DNA from: Candidatus Gastranaerophilales bacterium
GTDB lineage: Bacteria > Cyanobacteriota > Vampirovibrionia > Gastranaerophilales > Gastranaerophilaceae
Assembly: GCA_944324315.1 (NCBI GenBank)
Contig: CALUVW010000008.1
Location: 1-64,000, forward strand
Direction of reading: 5' to 3'
DNA length: 64,000 bases
Under the pieces are notes generated by a model that saw only the letters and a program-made list of their open reading frames with translations, did no database searches and had not been told where the DNA came from. Positions within the stretch are counted from its first letter, which is position 1. Every line of letters starts with the position of its first letter. Below, piece by piece: positions 1-7,502 of this stretch. Both the position numbers and the translations under genes were made by a program.

Positions 1-1037
1 GAACGTTTTGACCATACGCTTGAATTGTCGTAGACAAAACCTTTCGGATTGGTTATTTCTATATTTGCAAGTTTTTGCATCTCATCTATTGTTAGATTTC
101 TCGAACTTGGAAATCCGAGCGGATCTTCGCGGAAATTAACCGTTATAAAGAAATTTCCGTTTTCAATTATGTATTTGAGCATTTGTTTATTGTAATCATT
201 AAGTTCATACTCAGGATCTGCAAGATCTGAATAAAAAAGTACCAGCGGGCTTGCAAAATTTACAACCCCGAGAAATGTATCAGGCGGAGCGCAGGAAGTT
301 TTTGTTGCCTCCTGTAATTTTAAATAACTTTCTTCAAGCGAATTGTCATCAATTTTTTTTAAAAGCAGATGTCCATTTTGCGAAACAGTTCCGATTTGAG
401 CTTTTGAAAGTGCAGAAATACAAGTATTTTCAAGCGGATGTTCAAGTGCAAATTTTTTTACATTATCGCTTACTTCCAGTTCGTTAAACAAATCTTCCGG
501 ATTCAGATACGGAAGTTTGTTAAACATATATTCATAAGTTATGAAAGTTCCCGCTGAATACCCGTATAATATGACCTTGTTTCCTTTTTGTGCTTCTTTT
601 ATAACTGTTTCGTTTAATTCATCAAGTATAGGAAGCATGTTGTGCTGTTTCTGAACCCATATTGCATCGTGAAGGTAGGCTGTCAGCATTGAGCGGACTT
701 TATATGCAAGTGTGGGGCTGAAAGCTTTTGATAAATCAAGCTGCTGATGAACAAATTCCAGATCATTTTTGCTTTTGTCCCCCCAGAAAAAAATAACGGG
801 ATCTTCATTTATTTTGTATTGAGGTTTGTCTAAAAATGCTTCTTTTATTTCTTTACTTTTTTCAAATTTTTCTTTTATAACAGGATGAAGTTTTTGCACC
901 CCCTCAACATACCAGTTGCGCATTTTTTCGTCATTGTTGTTTGACCCGTTTATATAAACAAAACTTATACCTGTGTCGGCAAGACAAATATTCTGAAATA
1001 AAACTAAACCTAAAATAATCCCTAAAATCTTTTTCAT
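1..1037 (-). CDS. Secreted alpha/beta-hydrolase-like protein, 3' end outside window
   Basis: This reading frame starts with ATG at 1037 and stays open to the window edge, giving at least 345 residues; the stop lies outside. It begins with a clear signal peptide (MKKILGIILGLVLFQNICLA), so it is probably periplasmic or outer-membrane associated. Near residue 160 it has GYSAG, the nucleophile elbow GxSxG of serine lipases and esterases, followed by FITYEY. That supports a hydrolase of the alpha/beta fold, but the acid and histidine of the triad cannot be placed and the substrate is unknown. It is divergent from the small Cys-rich gene at 1069, with about 30 bp between start codons. Family identity is inference from the one motif. 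Confidence 0.75.
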   Translation of the reverse strand, partial: MKKILGIILGLVLFQNICLADTGISFVYINGSNNNDEKMRNWYVEGVQKLHPVIKEKFEKSKEIKEAFLDKPQYKINEDPVIFFWGDKSKNDLEFVHQQLDLSKAFSPTLAYKVRSMLTAYLHDAIWVQKQHNMLPILDELNETVIKEAQKGNKVILYGYSAGTFITYEYMFNKLPYLNPEDLFNELEVSDNVKKFALEHPLENTCISALSKAQIGTVSQNGHLLLKKIDDNSLEESYLKLQEATKTSCAPPDTFLGVVNFASPLVLFYSDLADPEYELNDYNKQMLKYIIENGNFFITVNFREDPLGFPSSRNLTIDEMQKLANIEITNPKGFVYDNSSVWSKR

Positions 1038-1068
1038 GTTAATATAATAGCACAAAGGAGTAATTTAT

Positions 1069-1302
1069 ATGAAAAAATTTTTATTCGTTTTTGCTTTAAT
1101 TGTATTTTTCTGTTTAGGAGTACAGGTTTTTGAAATTTTTAATTCTAATCAACCTTATAATTGTACACTTGCAGCTAGAGGTTGTTGTTCACGTCATGGA
1201 GGAGTATGTGGTTGTTCCGGCGGACGGACAAAATGCTGCGACGGCACTTTAAGTCCTACCTGTCAATGTTTTATGGATGAGAATAAAGGATTACATTTAT
1301 AA
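1069..1302 (+). CDS. Small secreted cysteine-rich protein
   Basis: This 77-residue protein has an N-terminal signal peptide or membrane anchor (residues 1-21, very hydrophobic). A compact Cys-rich core follows: RGCCSRHGGVCGC, then GRTKCCDGTLSPTCQC. The arrangement of nine cysteines suggests a small disulfide-bonded or metal-binding fold outside the cytoplasm. AAAGGAG sits before the ATG, and a hairpin with a T-run follows the stop, so it is a single-gene unit. I recall similar GCCS-HGGVCGC proteins in other bacteria, but I know of no function and assign none. Confidence 0.8.
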   Translation: MKKFLFVFALIVFFCLGVQVFEIFNSNQPYNCTLAARGCCSRHGGVCGCSGGRTKCCDGTLSPTCQCFMDENKGLHL

Positions 1303-1327
1303 AAAAAGCACCCTTAGGGTGCTTTTT
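1303..1327. terminator. Bidirectional intrinsic terminator
   Basis: An 11-bp perfect stem (AAAAAGCACCC / GGGTGCTTTTT) with a 3-nt loop sits between two convergent genes. T-runs on both strands allow it to end both the Cys-rich gene and the aquaporin gene. Confidence 0.85.
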
Positions 1328-1961
1328 AATCGTTTGAAGTTATTTTGTAAACTCCTGCAGCGGCAGCTCCTGCGACAAAGTTTGTCAGTAATGTCGCAAG
1401 TATCAGTTTTGTCTGTGTAATTCCCATTGTGAAAATTCCGAGAGCAACAGCAGGATTAAATGCGCCGTAGCAGGTTCCGTCAGTAGCCAGCAGGCCAACA
1501 AGTACAACAGCACCTATTGCAAGTCCGAAATAGGAATTTCCTTTTGTATCTTCAGATGTTGCAGTATGCAAAACAGTGTAGCAAAGTGCAAAAGTAAATA
1601 AAAATTCGCAAATAATCATCGGTATCATAGAATATGATGTTTCATTTGCATAAGGCGGGATTGCAACAATGTAACCTGCTAAAAGTGCTGCTAAGGCTCC
1701 GCCGATGAATTGTGCAACAATATATGGTACAAAATCTCTCCAGTTCAAGGCACCTCTTATTGCCGCTGCCAGTGATACCGCAGGGTTATAGTGCCCGCCG
1801 GAAATATGTCCGCCTGCATAGACCATTACCATTAATATAAATCCTATTGCCATTGGAGGAAAAGTTTTACCGCCGTTTGGGAACAGGGCGCATCCTATGG
1901 TAAATACCAGAAAAAAAGTCCCTACAAGTTCTACCAAACATTTTTTTAGTGTCTCTCTCAT
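1326..1961 (-). CDS. MIP-family aquaporin / glycerol channel
   Basis: This is a 211-residue inner-membrane channel. Both hallmark NPA boxes are present, HYNPAVSLAAA in the first half and AFNPAVALGIF in the second, within six hydrophobic segments. Length is typical of AqpZ-type channels. The ATG at 1961 is chosen because AAGGAGAT lies about 8 nt upstream; a longer open frame back to 2138 has no ribosome site and would overlap the divergent gene. It probably passes water, possibly glycerol or other small neutral solutes; the selectivity filter was not resolved. It converges on the Cys-rich gene through a shared terminator. Confidence 0.92.
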   Translation of the reverse strand: MRETLKKCLVELVGTFFLVFTIGCALFPNGGKTFPPMAIGFILMVMVYAGGHISGGHYNPAVSLAAAIRGALNWRDFVPYIVAQFIGGALAALLAGYIVAIPPYANETSYSMIPMIICEFLFTFALCYTVLHTATSEDTKGNSYFGLAIGAVVLVGLLATDGTCYGAFNPAVALGIFTMGITQTKLILATLLTNFVAGAAAAGVYKITSND

Positions 1962-2064
1962 ATAAGTATCTCCTTTTTTTTTGAATTTTAACATGTCATA
2001 TAAATTTACGCAATTAATCTTAATATTAATATCAAAAAAATTTTTTTCGTGTTTTATATGTGAT

Positions 2065-4101
2065 ATGAAAGTTAACTTTCTTAATTTTAATACTATAACA
2101 TTTCCCCGCATACCCCAATCCACACATATTAATTCCAATGCAGAGATTTATAAAAGTGGTTTTGAGCTGCCTTCATTTTATTATGCACCGGTATTCGGAA
2201 ACTTACAAACTCCGGACGGCGAGAATAACGATTTCGACAAAGAAATTGAGAGCTTGAAAGATGTTCATTGCCCGTTGTGTGGTGTTAAAATGGTTTCAAA
2301 AGAACAAAAGAAAGATGTTTTAGAAGAAGCTTCTCATATCAATGATTCAAAAGAGTTTGTTGAACTTCTTAAAAATCATAAAGAGAGATTTTATCCGAGA
2401 TTTAAACATCTATATGATTTTATTACGTCTGAATATGAAAAAAATCCTGATTTATCACCTCTGGAGCTTATAGAAAATACAAAAAATCATGGTAATCAGT
2501 TAATTAAGGCACAACTTGAAAGTTGTTTTCAATATTTGAATAATGTGCAAAAGAGTAAAGCCTTAAATTATGACGATAACAGGTTAATAGAATTGTGTAA
2601 ACATAAAATTAAGGCATTAGAACATAATCAGACTGATGAGTTTAGTTTTAAAGAATTTAAGTCAATATTACATGATACTATTGCTCAAATGAGTATTTAC
2701 GGGAAATGGGAAATTTATGACAATGTTAAACTCCCTGTCTGGGATCTTCATTTTGAAAAATTATCGTTTTGTATAGATAAATCCAAGCTTGATGAAGGAT
2801 GCACTCCTGCCTATTTGTTGATGAAAAATATACTTAAATTCTCAACTTCAAATATAAATTATATTTTTGGGGATACATCTTCTAAGGAAAATAAGTTTTA
2901 TAATAAATTACTGCTATGTAGACAATGCTCTTACGAGAAGGGCTCAGTCCGAAGATTCCTTAATTCTGATTCGCCTGAATCTGATATAAATTACAAAAAG
3001 TATATGTCTGATATAGCAAACCATATAGTAAATGATGATTTTAAAATTGAACCGCGTTATCCGCTCAATTTAGCAGGTTTTGTTGAAAAGGCAAGCAACG
3101 GACGCCACAAAATTGCAAAAGGGGCAGATATTTTTATACAATTGCGCGCAAAATTGTTTGATAATGATAAGGATATTGATTTTGATCTCGTAAATTTTGA
3201 CAATGTACCCTGTGCAGCCTGCGGTAAGGATTGTATTTCCCATAAACAGAAACTTGATATATTTGAAAGAATTGAAAAAGCTTCTTCAATGCAGGAATTG
3301 GAAACAATTATAGATGATAATATTGATGTTATAAGACCTAAATATATGCCTCTCATTGAAGTGTTTAAACGAGATTTACATTTTTATCCGCAAATATCTG
3401 ATGAAGAAATGATGAAGGATTTGTTTGAAAATTCTTCCATTAATATCGAAACACAACTGCGCAGGAATGTAAAAAGACTTGAAAAATTACTAAGAAGTAA
3501 TGAATATTCCGCTGCCGACAAACATAGAATAAGACAATGTATTGAGGGAATAAAAAATGATTTTTTAACTCAGGATAAAAATCATTTATTTGAATACGCA
3601 GATTATAGACAATTGATAAATACAACTCTTTTAAATCTTGATTCCAAAAACAGATACAAATATAACAACATTCTGAAAAATAATATAAAAGATGTTTTTC
3701 TCCCGCAAACAATGCTAAATGTGTCAGATGAGCTTAAGCAACGGTATCATTCGGCAACAAAAGTTGCAATACAAAACATTTTTAAAATGAGTGTGGCAAC
3801 TAGAGATCATGTTTTATCGAGAAATCATGACGGTTCGGATGATAAGTCTAACCTTGTGGTTCTGTGTAAAGACTGCAACCAGAATAAAAAAGCATATTCC
3901 TTAAAGTATGAGATGTATAATCACCATGAATATAAAAAGAATTTTGTAAAATATTTAAACTTTGTCAAAGACAAAATATCAAAAGGAGAGCTTGATGAAA
4001 GTTATATTGCTTATATAGACGATATTTCAAAACAGTATGCAAGATTGACAAAAAATTTAGTAAAAGCTCCTGACAATTTCTTATCTGATTTTATGGTATA
4101 A
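2065..4101 (+). CDS. Internally duplicated HNH-endonuclease-like protein
   Basis: About 678 residues from the ATG at 2065, which opens MKVNFLNF; start codons at 1981 and 1993 are also possible and none has a good Shine-Dalgarno. The C-terminus has an HNH-like zinc nuclease pattern: RDHVLSRNHDG (near residue 580), then SNLVVLC, then CKDCNQNKKA. An earlier CAACG pair lies near residue 383. The first half repeats the plan with CPLCG near residue 69 and LLCRQCSYEKG near 290, but there the RDH...N core is missing. The segments after each CxxCG align (VSKEQKKDVLEEA with ISHKQKLDIFERI). This suggests one active and one degenerate module. No phage or restriction genes adjoin it, so its role is unknown. 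Confidence 0.78.
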   Translation: MKVNFLNFNTITFPRIPQSTHINSNAEIYKSGFELPSFYYAPVFGNLQTPDGENNDFDKEIESLKDVHCPLCGVKMVSKEQKKDVLEEASHINDSKEFVELLKNHKERFYPRFKHLYDFITSEYEKNPDLSPLELIENTKNHGNQLIKAQLESCFQYLNNVQKSKALNYDDNRLIELCKHKIKALEHNQTDEFSFKEFKSILHDTIAQMSIYGKWEIYDNVKLPVWDLHFEKLSFCIDKSKLDEGCTPAYLLMKNILKFSTSNINYIFGDTSSKENKFYNKLLLCRQCSYEKGSVRRFLNSDSPESDINYKKYMSDIANHIVNDDFKIEPRYPLNLAGFVEKASNGRHKIAKGADIFIQLRAKLFDNDKDIDFDLVNFDNVPCAACGKDCISHKQKLDIFERIEKASSMQELETIIDDNIDVIRPKYMPLIEVFKRDLHFYPQISDEEMMKDLFENSSINIETQLRRNVKRLEKLLRSNEYSAADKHRIRQCIEGIKNDFLTQDKNHLFEYADYRQLINTTLLNLDSKNRYKYNNILKNNIKDVFLPQTMLNVSDELKQRYHSATKVAIQNIFKMSVATRDHVLSRNHDGSDDKSNLVVLCKDCNQNKKAYSLKYEMYNHHEYKKNFVKYLNFVKDKISKGELDESYIAYIDDISKQYARLTKNLVKAPDNFLSDFMV

Positions 4102-4108
4102 ATAAATT

Positions 4109-4849
4109 ATGTTTTATTTAGAAGAAATTAACGGTAAAAAAATATTAAAAAGTTCTATTCTTGATGGTCTAAATCATTTTTTCACGACAAGAGAAAGTAT
4201 TATAAAAACAAAAGAAATTGATTTTGAAAAATCTGTCGAAGAGAATAAGCAGGATATTTGCAAGTATCTCGAGATTGACGAAAAAAACTTAATTCATCCT
4301 TCTCAAACTCATACATCAAATGTTGATGTTGCAAAGATTGGATTATCCTCATATCCGGATACTGACGGTTTAATTCTTACAAATAACGAACAGGCTGTGT
4401 ATTTGAACTTTGCTGACTGTACGCCTGTTGTAATATATGATCCGGTAAATCATATTGCCGCAGTTTCGCATGCTGGATGGCGGGGGACTGCCGGTATGAT
4501 TGCATCAAAAACCGTTCAAAAAATGGAAGATGAATTTAATTCAAAACCGGAAAATTTAAAATGTGCAATAGGACCTGCAATTTCATTTTGTTGTTATAAT
4601 GTCGGAGAAGATGTATATAGAGAGCTTTCAAAAACAGTCAAGGATTTTTCACGATTGTATGAAATACGCAAGGGAAGTATTTATGTTGATTTAAAGGGGA
4701 TAAATAAGAGGCAGCTTATTGAGTCTGGAGTAAAAGAATTAAATATTGATGTTTGCCCGTATTGTACTGTTTGTAATAATAATCTGTTTTTCTCCTACAG
4801 AAAAGAGAATGCAACAACAAACCGTCATAGTGCAGTGATAAAATTATAA
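4109..4849 (+). CDS. pgeF: PgeF/YfiH-family multicopper-oxidase-like (LACC1) protein
   Basis: 246 residues with the family hallmarks: QTHTSNV, HAGWRGTAGM, AIGPAIS, CPYC and RKENATTNRH. The His, Cys and Asp/Asn residues that form the zinc-dependent active site in this family are in place. Characterised members act as purine nucleoside phosphorylases or adenosine deaminases (LACC1) or affect peptidoglycan precursor use (PgeF in Escherichia coli). A TATAAA box overlaps the stop codon of the upstream gene and lies 6 nt before ATG with no Shine-Dalgarno, so the message may be leaderless. Its tail overlaps the convergent HTH gene by 6 bp. Confidence 0.9.
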   Translation: MFYLEEINGKKILKSSILDGLNHFFTTRESIIKTKEIDFEKSVEENKQDICKYLEIDEKNLIHPSQTHTSNVDVAKIGLSSYPDTDGLILTNNEQAVYLNFADCTPVVIYDPVNHIAAVSHAGWRGTAGMIASKTVQKMEDEFNSKPENLKCAIGPAISFCCYNVGEDVYRELSKTVKDFSRLYEIRKGSIYVDLKGINKRQLIESGVKELNIDVCPYCTVCNNNLFFSYRKENATTNRHSAVIKL

Positions 4850-5053
4850 AAATACAGGCTCTACTATGCCTAATACTACTAAAATTATAATATAGTTGTT
4901 AAAACCCACTTTTGTACTTCCTCGTTCAGCTTGCCTGATAACTGAGACAGGAAGGAGAGTTCTTTCCGCAAGTTCTTCTACAGTATACCCTGCGAGTTTT
5001 CTTTCGGCTCTTATTCTTGCTGCAATCAATTTCATGTCTTTTTGTACATTCAT
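4844..5053 (-). CDS. Small XRE-type helix-turn-helix protein
   Basis: 69 residues, most of them a single Cro/C1-type HTH (AARIRAERKLAGYTVEELAE, then LPVSVIRQAERG), followed by a short hydrophobic tail (YIIILVVLGIVEPVFL). The start is fixed by CAGGAG before ATG. It is likely a DNA-binding regulator; the hydrophobic end could be a dimerisation helix or a membrane contact. It overlaps the 3' end of pgeF on the opposite strand and diverges from the 71-residue HTH-like gene at 5170. Confidence 0.75.
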   Translation of the reverse strand: MNVQKDMKLIAARIRAERKLAGYTVEELAERTLLPVSVIRQAERGSTKVGFNNYIIILVVLGIVEPVFL

Positions 5054-5169
5054 AATAAACTCCTGTTTAAATTTCTTAATATTATTCTCGTTTATGACTA
5101 ATTTGTATTAAATACAAGATAAATTATAGTTTATTGGAACTATTTTGTCAATAAAAATATAATTTAATT

Positions 5170-5385
5170 ATGGATAATGAAAATAAAAGCTATATCCGTT
5201 CATTATTAACTTTGCATAATGTTTCTGTAGAGAAATTAGCAGAATTGATGACTAAAGAATTAGGGAAATCGTATACAAGGCAAAGTTTGTATGGTAAATT
5301 TGACAGAGACTCTTTAACCCTGAAAGAGTGTCAGGCAATTGCCAAAATTTTGGGTTACCATATTGCTTTTATTAAAAATAAATAG
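5170..5385 (+). CDS. Small HTH-like DNA-binding protein (71 aa)
   Basis: 71 residues, soluble, almost entirely helical by eye. It has a two-part pattern: SVEKLAELMTKELGKSYT with RQSLYGKF, then SLTLKECQAIAKILGY. It is clearly paralogous to the 71-residue product at 41043-41258, with the same length and the shared frame LAE-M...Y..Q...K...L.LKE...IA..LGY. TATAAT lies exactly 6 nt before the ATG with TTGGAA 18 bp further upstream, and there is no Shine-Dalgarno, so the mRNA is probably leaderless. A repressor-like role is inference. Confidence 0.7.
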   Translation: MDNENKSYIRSLLTLHNVSVEKLAELMTKELGKSYTRQSLYGKFDRDSLTLKECQAIAKILGYHIAFIKNK

Positions 5386-5476
5386 AAAAGTTTTAATATT
5401 TGTAAAATTATAAGTTTATTGCGCAAAAATTTTCTTTTTCCTGTTTTACTACAGTTGTAAAAATTCAGGAGTAATT

Positions 5477-5848
5477 ATGAAAAAATTTTTGGTTTTGATT
5501 ATTTTAGTATGTTTCGGTATGTGTATGGCAGATTGTTCTGTATCAGCAAGAACAGTGAGAAAAGATCATCCTGTAGAAATTATAAATAAACATAACCATG
5601 GTAAAAGATACGCCCACAGGCGTCATCGCAGAACTCCGTATTATAACTATGTTTGCAAAAACGGTATTTGCCGCTGGACTAACAGACCGGCTCCTGCATA
5701 TACCCACAGTGCATCAACAACAACACCTCCGTATGCAAACGGAGCAGGATATGTAAGACCGAGACCTAAATACAGACCGCCTATGCCGGAAATAAAACCT
5801 CACGGTTTCAACAGGCCCGCTGTTACTTATTCGTTTTCCGCCAGATAA
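5477..5848 (+). CDS. Small secreted basic His/Pro/Arg-rich protein
   Basis: 123 residues with a signal peptide (FLVLIILVCFGMCMA). The mature part is rich in His, Arg, Tyr and Pro (HNHGKRYAHRRHRRTPYY, then RPRPKYRPPMPEIKP) with one cysteine pair (VCKNGICRW). CAGGAG precedes the ATG. Composition suggests a disordered cell-envelope protein that could bind metals or anionic polymers. I recognise no family. It ends just before the promoter of the poly-G mini-ORF. Confidence 0.7.
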   Translation: MKKFLVLIILVCFGMCMADCSVSARTVRKDHPVEIINKHNHGKRYAHRRHRRTPYYNYVCKNGICRWTNRPAPAYTHSASTTTPPYANGAGYVRPRPKYRPPMPEIKPHGFNRPAVTYSFSAR

Positions 5849-5859
5849 TTGTAAAAAAT

Positions 5860-5888
5860 TTGTACATTACAAAAAATTATATTATAAT
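5860..5888 (+). promoter_or_regulatory. Sigma70-type promoter of the poly-G mini-ORF
   Basis: TTGTAC at 5860 and TATAAT at 5883 are separated by 17 bp. The predicted transcript begins about 20 nt before the strong GGAGG ribosome site of the mini-ORF at 5918. Confidence 0.65.
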
Positions 5889-5917
5889 GTAACGGTAATA
5901 AAATAAGGAGGAAAACT

Positions 5918-5965
5918 ATGAAAAAGACAAGATTTAGCGTATCTTCGGGGGGGGGGCAAATTTAA
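5918..5965 (+). CDS. Poly-G mini-ORF, candidate phase-variable 5' end of the next pilin-like gene
   Basis: As read, this encodes 15 residues, MKKTRFSVSSGGGQI, and ends with TAA. AAGGAGG sits 7 nt before ATG and a good promoter lies upstream, so it is likely translated. The glycine codons are a run of ten G (5947-5956). With one more or two fewer G, the frame avoids the TAA and stays open for 32 codons into the ATG of the pilin-like gene at 6052. Two further cassettes of the same layout occur at 46882 and 62921. Whether the short peptide or the fused form matters cannot be told from one sequence. Confidence 0.5.
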   Translation: MKKTRFSVSSGGGQI

Positions 5966-5987
5966 GCTCCTTACAATCATTTTGGGG

Positions 5988-6015
5988 TTGTCAAAAAAAT
6001 AAAACCTGCTATAAT
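5988..6015 (+). promoter_or_regulatory. Promoter inside the open frame, before the pilin-like gene
   Basis: TTGTCA at 5988 and an extended -10 (TGCTATAAT, box at 6010) are 16 bp apart. This would drive the pilin-like gene at 6052 independently of the poly-G frame, so in this locus phase change may only switch between a short and an N-terminally extended form. Confidence 0.5.
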
Positions 6016-6051
6016 GGAGATGTATTACATCAACATTATAGAAAGGGTTAT

Positions 6052-6819
6052 ATGAAAAAACAAGCATTCACCTTAGCAGAGGTATTAATCACCCTCGGCA
6101 TAATCGGAGTTGTTGCAGCTATGACAATGCCTACATTGATAGCAAACCATCGGAAGCAGGTTTATGTTTCCGGTTTGAAAAAAGGTATGAGTACCATATC
6201 TAATATGTTTCAGAAAATGATAGCAGATGAGGAGGCGTCAGGCTTAAATTCAATAAGCCTTTTTTCAGACGGTATGTGTACACCAGGACTTGATGATACT
6301 ATAGGCGAAGGATGCGAAGATTTTTATGGCAATCCAAGTTTATTTGATAAATTAATTCCTAAATATATAAAGATTGTAAAAACTTGTACAAACTCCGAAT
6401 GTGATATTAAATATATTGATAACCATTTAAATTGCGATAATTCAGGCAAATGTTCTTTATATAAATTTAGCGCTGGTGATTCAATTAGTAACGCTTTATA
6501 TACTTCTGGGTATGTGTCTACAAGTTATAAAGGGTATTTTAGTGCTGATGGCATAATATACTATTTTGCGTTTGCAGGTTGGATTGGTTCTAATGTCTCG
6601 GATTCAGGGGCAATCAGTGTTTGTATGGATGTTAATGGTGAAAAAGGTCCAAATGCCCGTGGAAGAGATTTATTCTGTCTTGCATATTGTCAAAAGTTGA
6701 ATGGAAAAATATTGCCACGGCCAAATTATGATGTTTGTAATTTTCCTGCTGATGAGGATGATTATAAAACTTATCCATTATATTATTTGATGCAAAACGG
6801 ATATCAAATGGACTATTAA
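6052..6819 (+). CDS. Type IV pilin-like / pseudopilin protein
   Basis: 255 residues. A short basic leader (MKKQA) precedes the class III signal FTLAEVLITLG and the hydrophobic helix IIGVVAAMTMPTLIA, as in type IV pilins and type II secretion pseudopilins. Glu5 of the mature protein is present. The residue before the cleavage site is Ala rather than Gly. The globular part is Cys-rich and carries DVNGEKGPNARGRDLF, a motif shared by most paralogues here and plausibly a metal-stabilised loop. AAAGGG is close to ATG. Its stop overlaps the start of the GT2 gene at 6819 (TAATG), so the two may be co-translated. Confidence 0.85.
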   Translation: MKKQAFTLAEVLITLGIIGVVAAMTMPTLIANHRKQVYVSGLKKGMSTISNMFQKMIADEEASGLNSISLFSDGMCTPGLDDTIGEGCEDFYGNPSLFDKLIPKYIKIVKTCTNSECDIKYIDNHLNCDNSGKCSLYKFSAGDSISNALYTSGYVSTSYKGYFSADGIIYYFAFAGWIGSNVSDSGAISVCMDVNGEKGPNARGRDLFCLAYCQKLNGKILPRPNYDVCNFPADEDDYKTYPLYYLMQNGYQMDY

Positions 6820-7502
6820 TGACAGAGATTAGCGTTGTAATACCTTGTTATAACGAGGAAGCAAATATTCATACATGTATCTCAAAGGCTTTTAAAACCT
6901 TTGAGATACTTAATATAGCAGGAGAGATTATTGTTGTTGACAATAATTCTTCCGATAAAACAGCTCAAGTTGCAGCAAGTTCGGGAGCTAAAGTTGTTTT
7001 TTGCCCTGAAAAAGGTTATGGAAATGCTTTAAGATGCGGGTTTGCAAATGCTGACGGAGAATATATTATTATGGGCGACGGCGATGACAGTTATGATTTT
7101 AGCATAATTCCTGAGTTTTATAAGGAGATTAAAGATTGTGATATGGTTACCGGAACAAGATTAAAAGGTGTAATTCATAAAAATGCAATGCCGCCTTTGC
7201 ACAGATATATCGGAACCCCTGTACTTACGTTTATTATGAATGCACTCTATGGAACAAAAATTTCGGATTCTCAATGCGGTATGAGAATGTTTAGGAGAGA
7301 ATGTCTAAAGAATATACAGTTTAAAACTACCGGGATGGAATTTGCCTCAGAACTTTTTATCTGTTTTGCCCAAAAGAATTATACTATTAAGGAAATTCCT
7401 ATTCATCTTTATGCAGTTAACAACCGTAAATCCAAGCTTAATCCGTTACGTGACGGTTTCAGGCATTTGTGTTATATGATATTAGCTTTACATAACAAAT
7501 AA
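6819..7502 (+). CDS. GT2 glycosyltransferase, dolichol-phosphate-mannose-synthase-like
   Basis: 227 residues forming one GT-A domain: SVVIPCYNEEANI at the N-terminus, VVDNNSSDKTA, GYGNALRCG, and the metal-binding MGDGDDSYD. No membrane helices are evident at the C-terminus. The pattern matches bacterial polyprenyl-phosphate glycosyltransferases that charge a lipid carrier with a sugar. Translation is probably coupled to the pilin-like gene. The convergent gene downstream encodes a polytopic glycosyltransferase-like protein, the usual partner that consumes such lipid-linked sugar, so a shared glycan pathway is likely; that link is inference. Confidence 0.85.
   Translation: MTEISVVIPCYNEEANIHTCISKAFKTFEILNIAGEIIVVDNNSSDKTAQVAASSGAKVVFCPEKGYGNALRCGFANADGEYIIMGDGDDSYDFSIIPEFYKEIKDCDMVTGTRLKGVIHKNAMPPLHRYIGTPVLTFIMNALYGTKISDSQCGMRMFRRECLKNIQFKTTGMEFASELFICFAQKNYTIKEIPIHLYAVNNRKSKLNPLRDGFRHLCYMILALHNK

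Noticed and set aside
1981-2064. Longer N-terminus of the HNH-like gene
   Set aside because: The extra residues overlap the aquaporin control region and are not supported by a ribosome site; kept as an alternative only.
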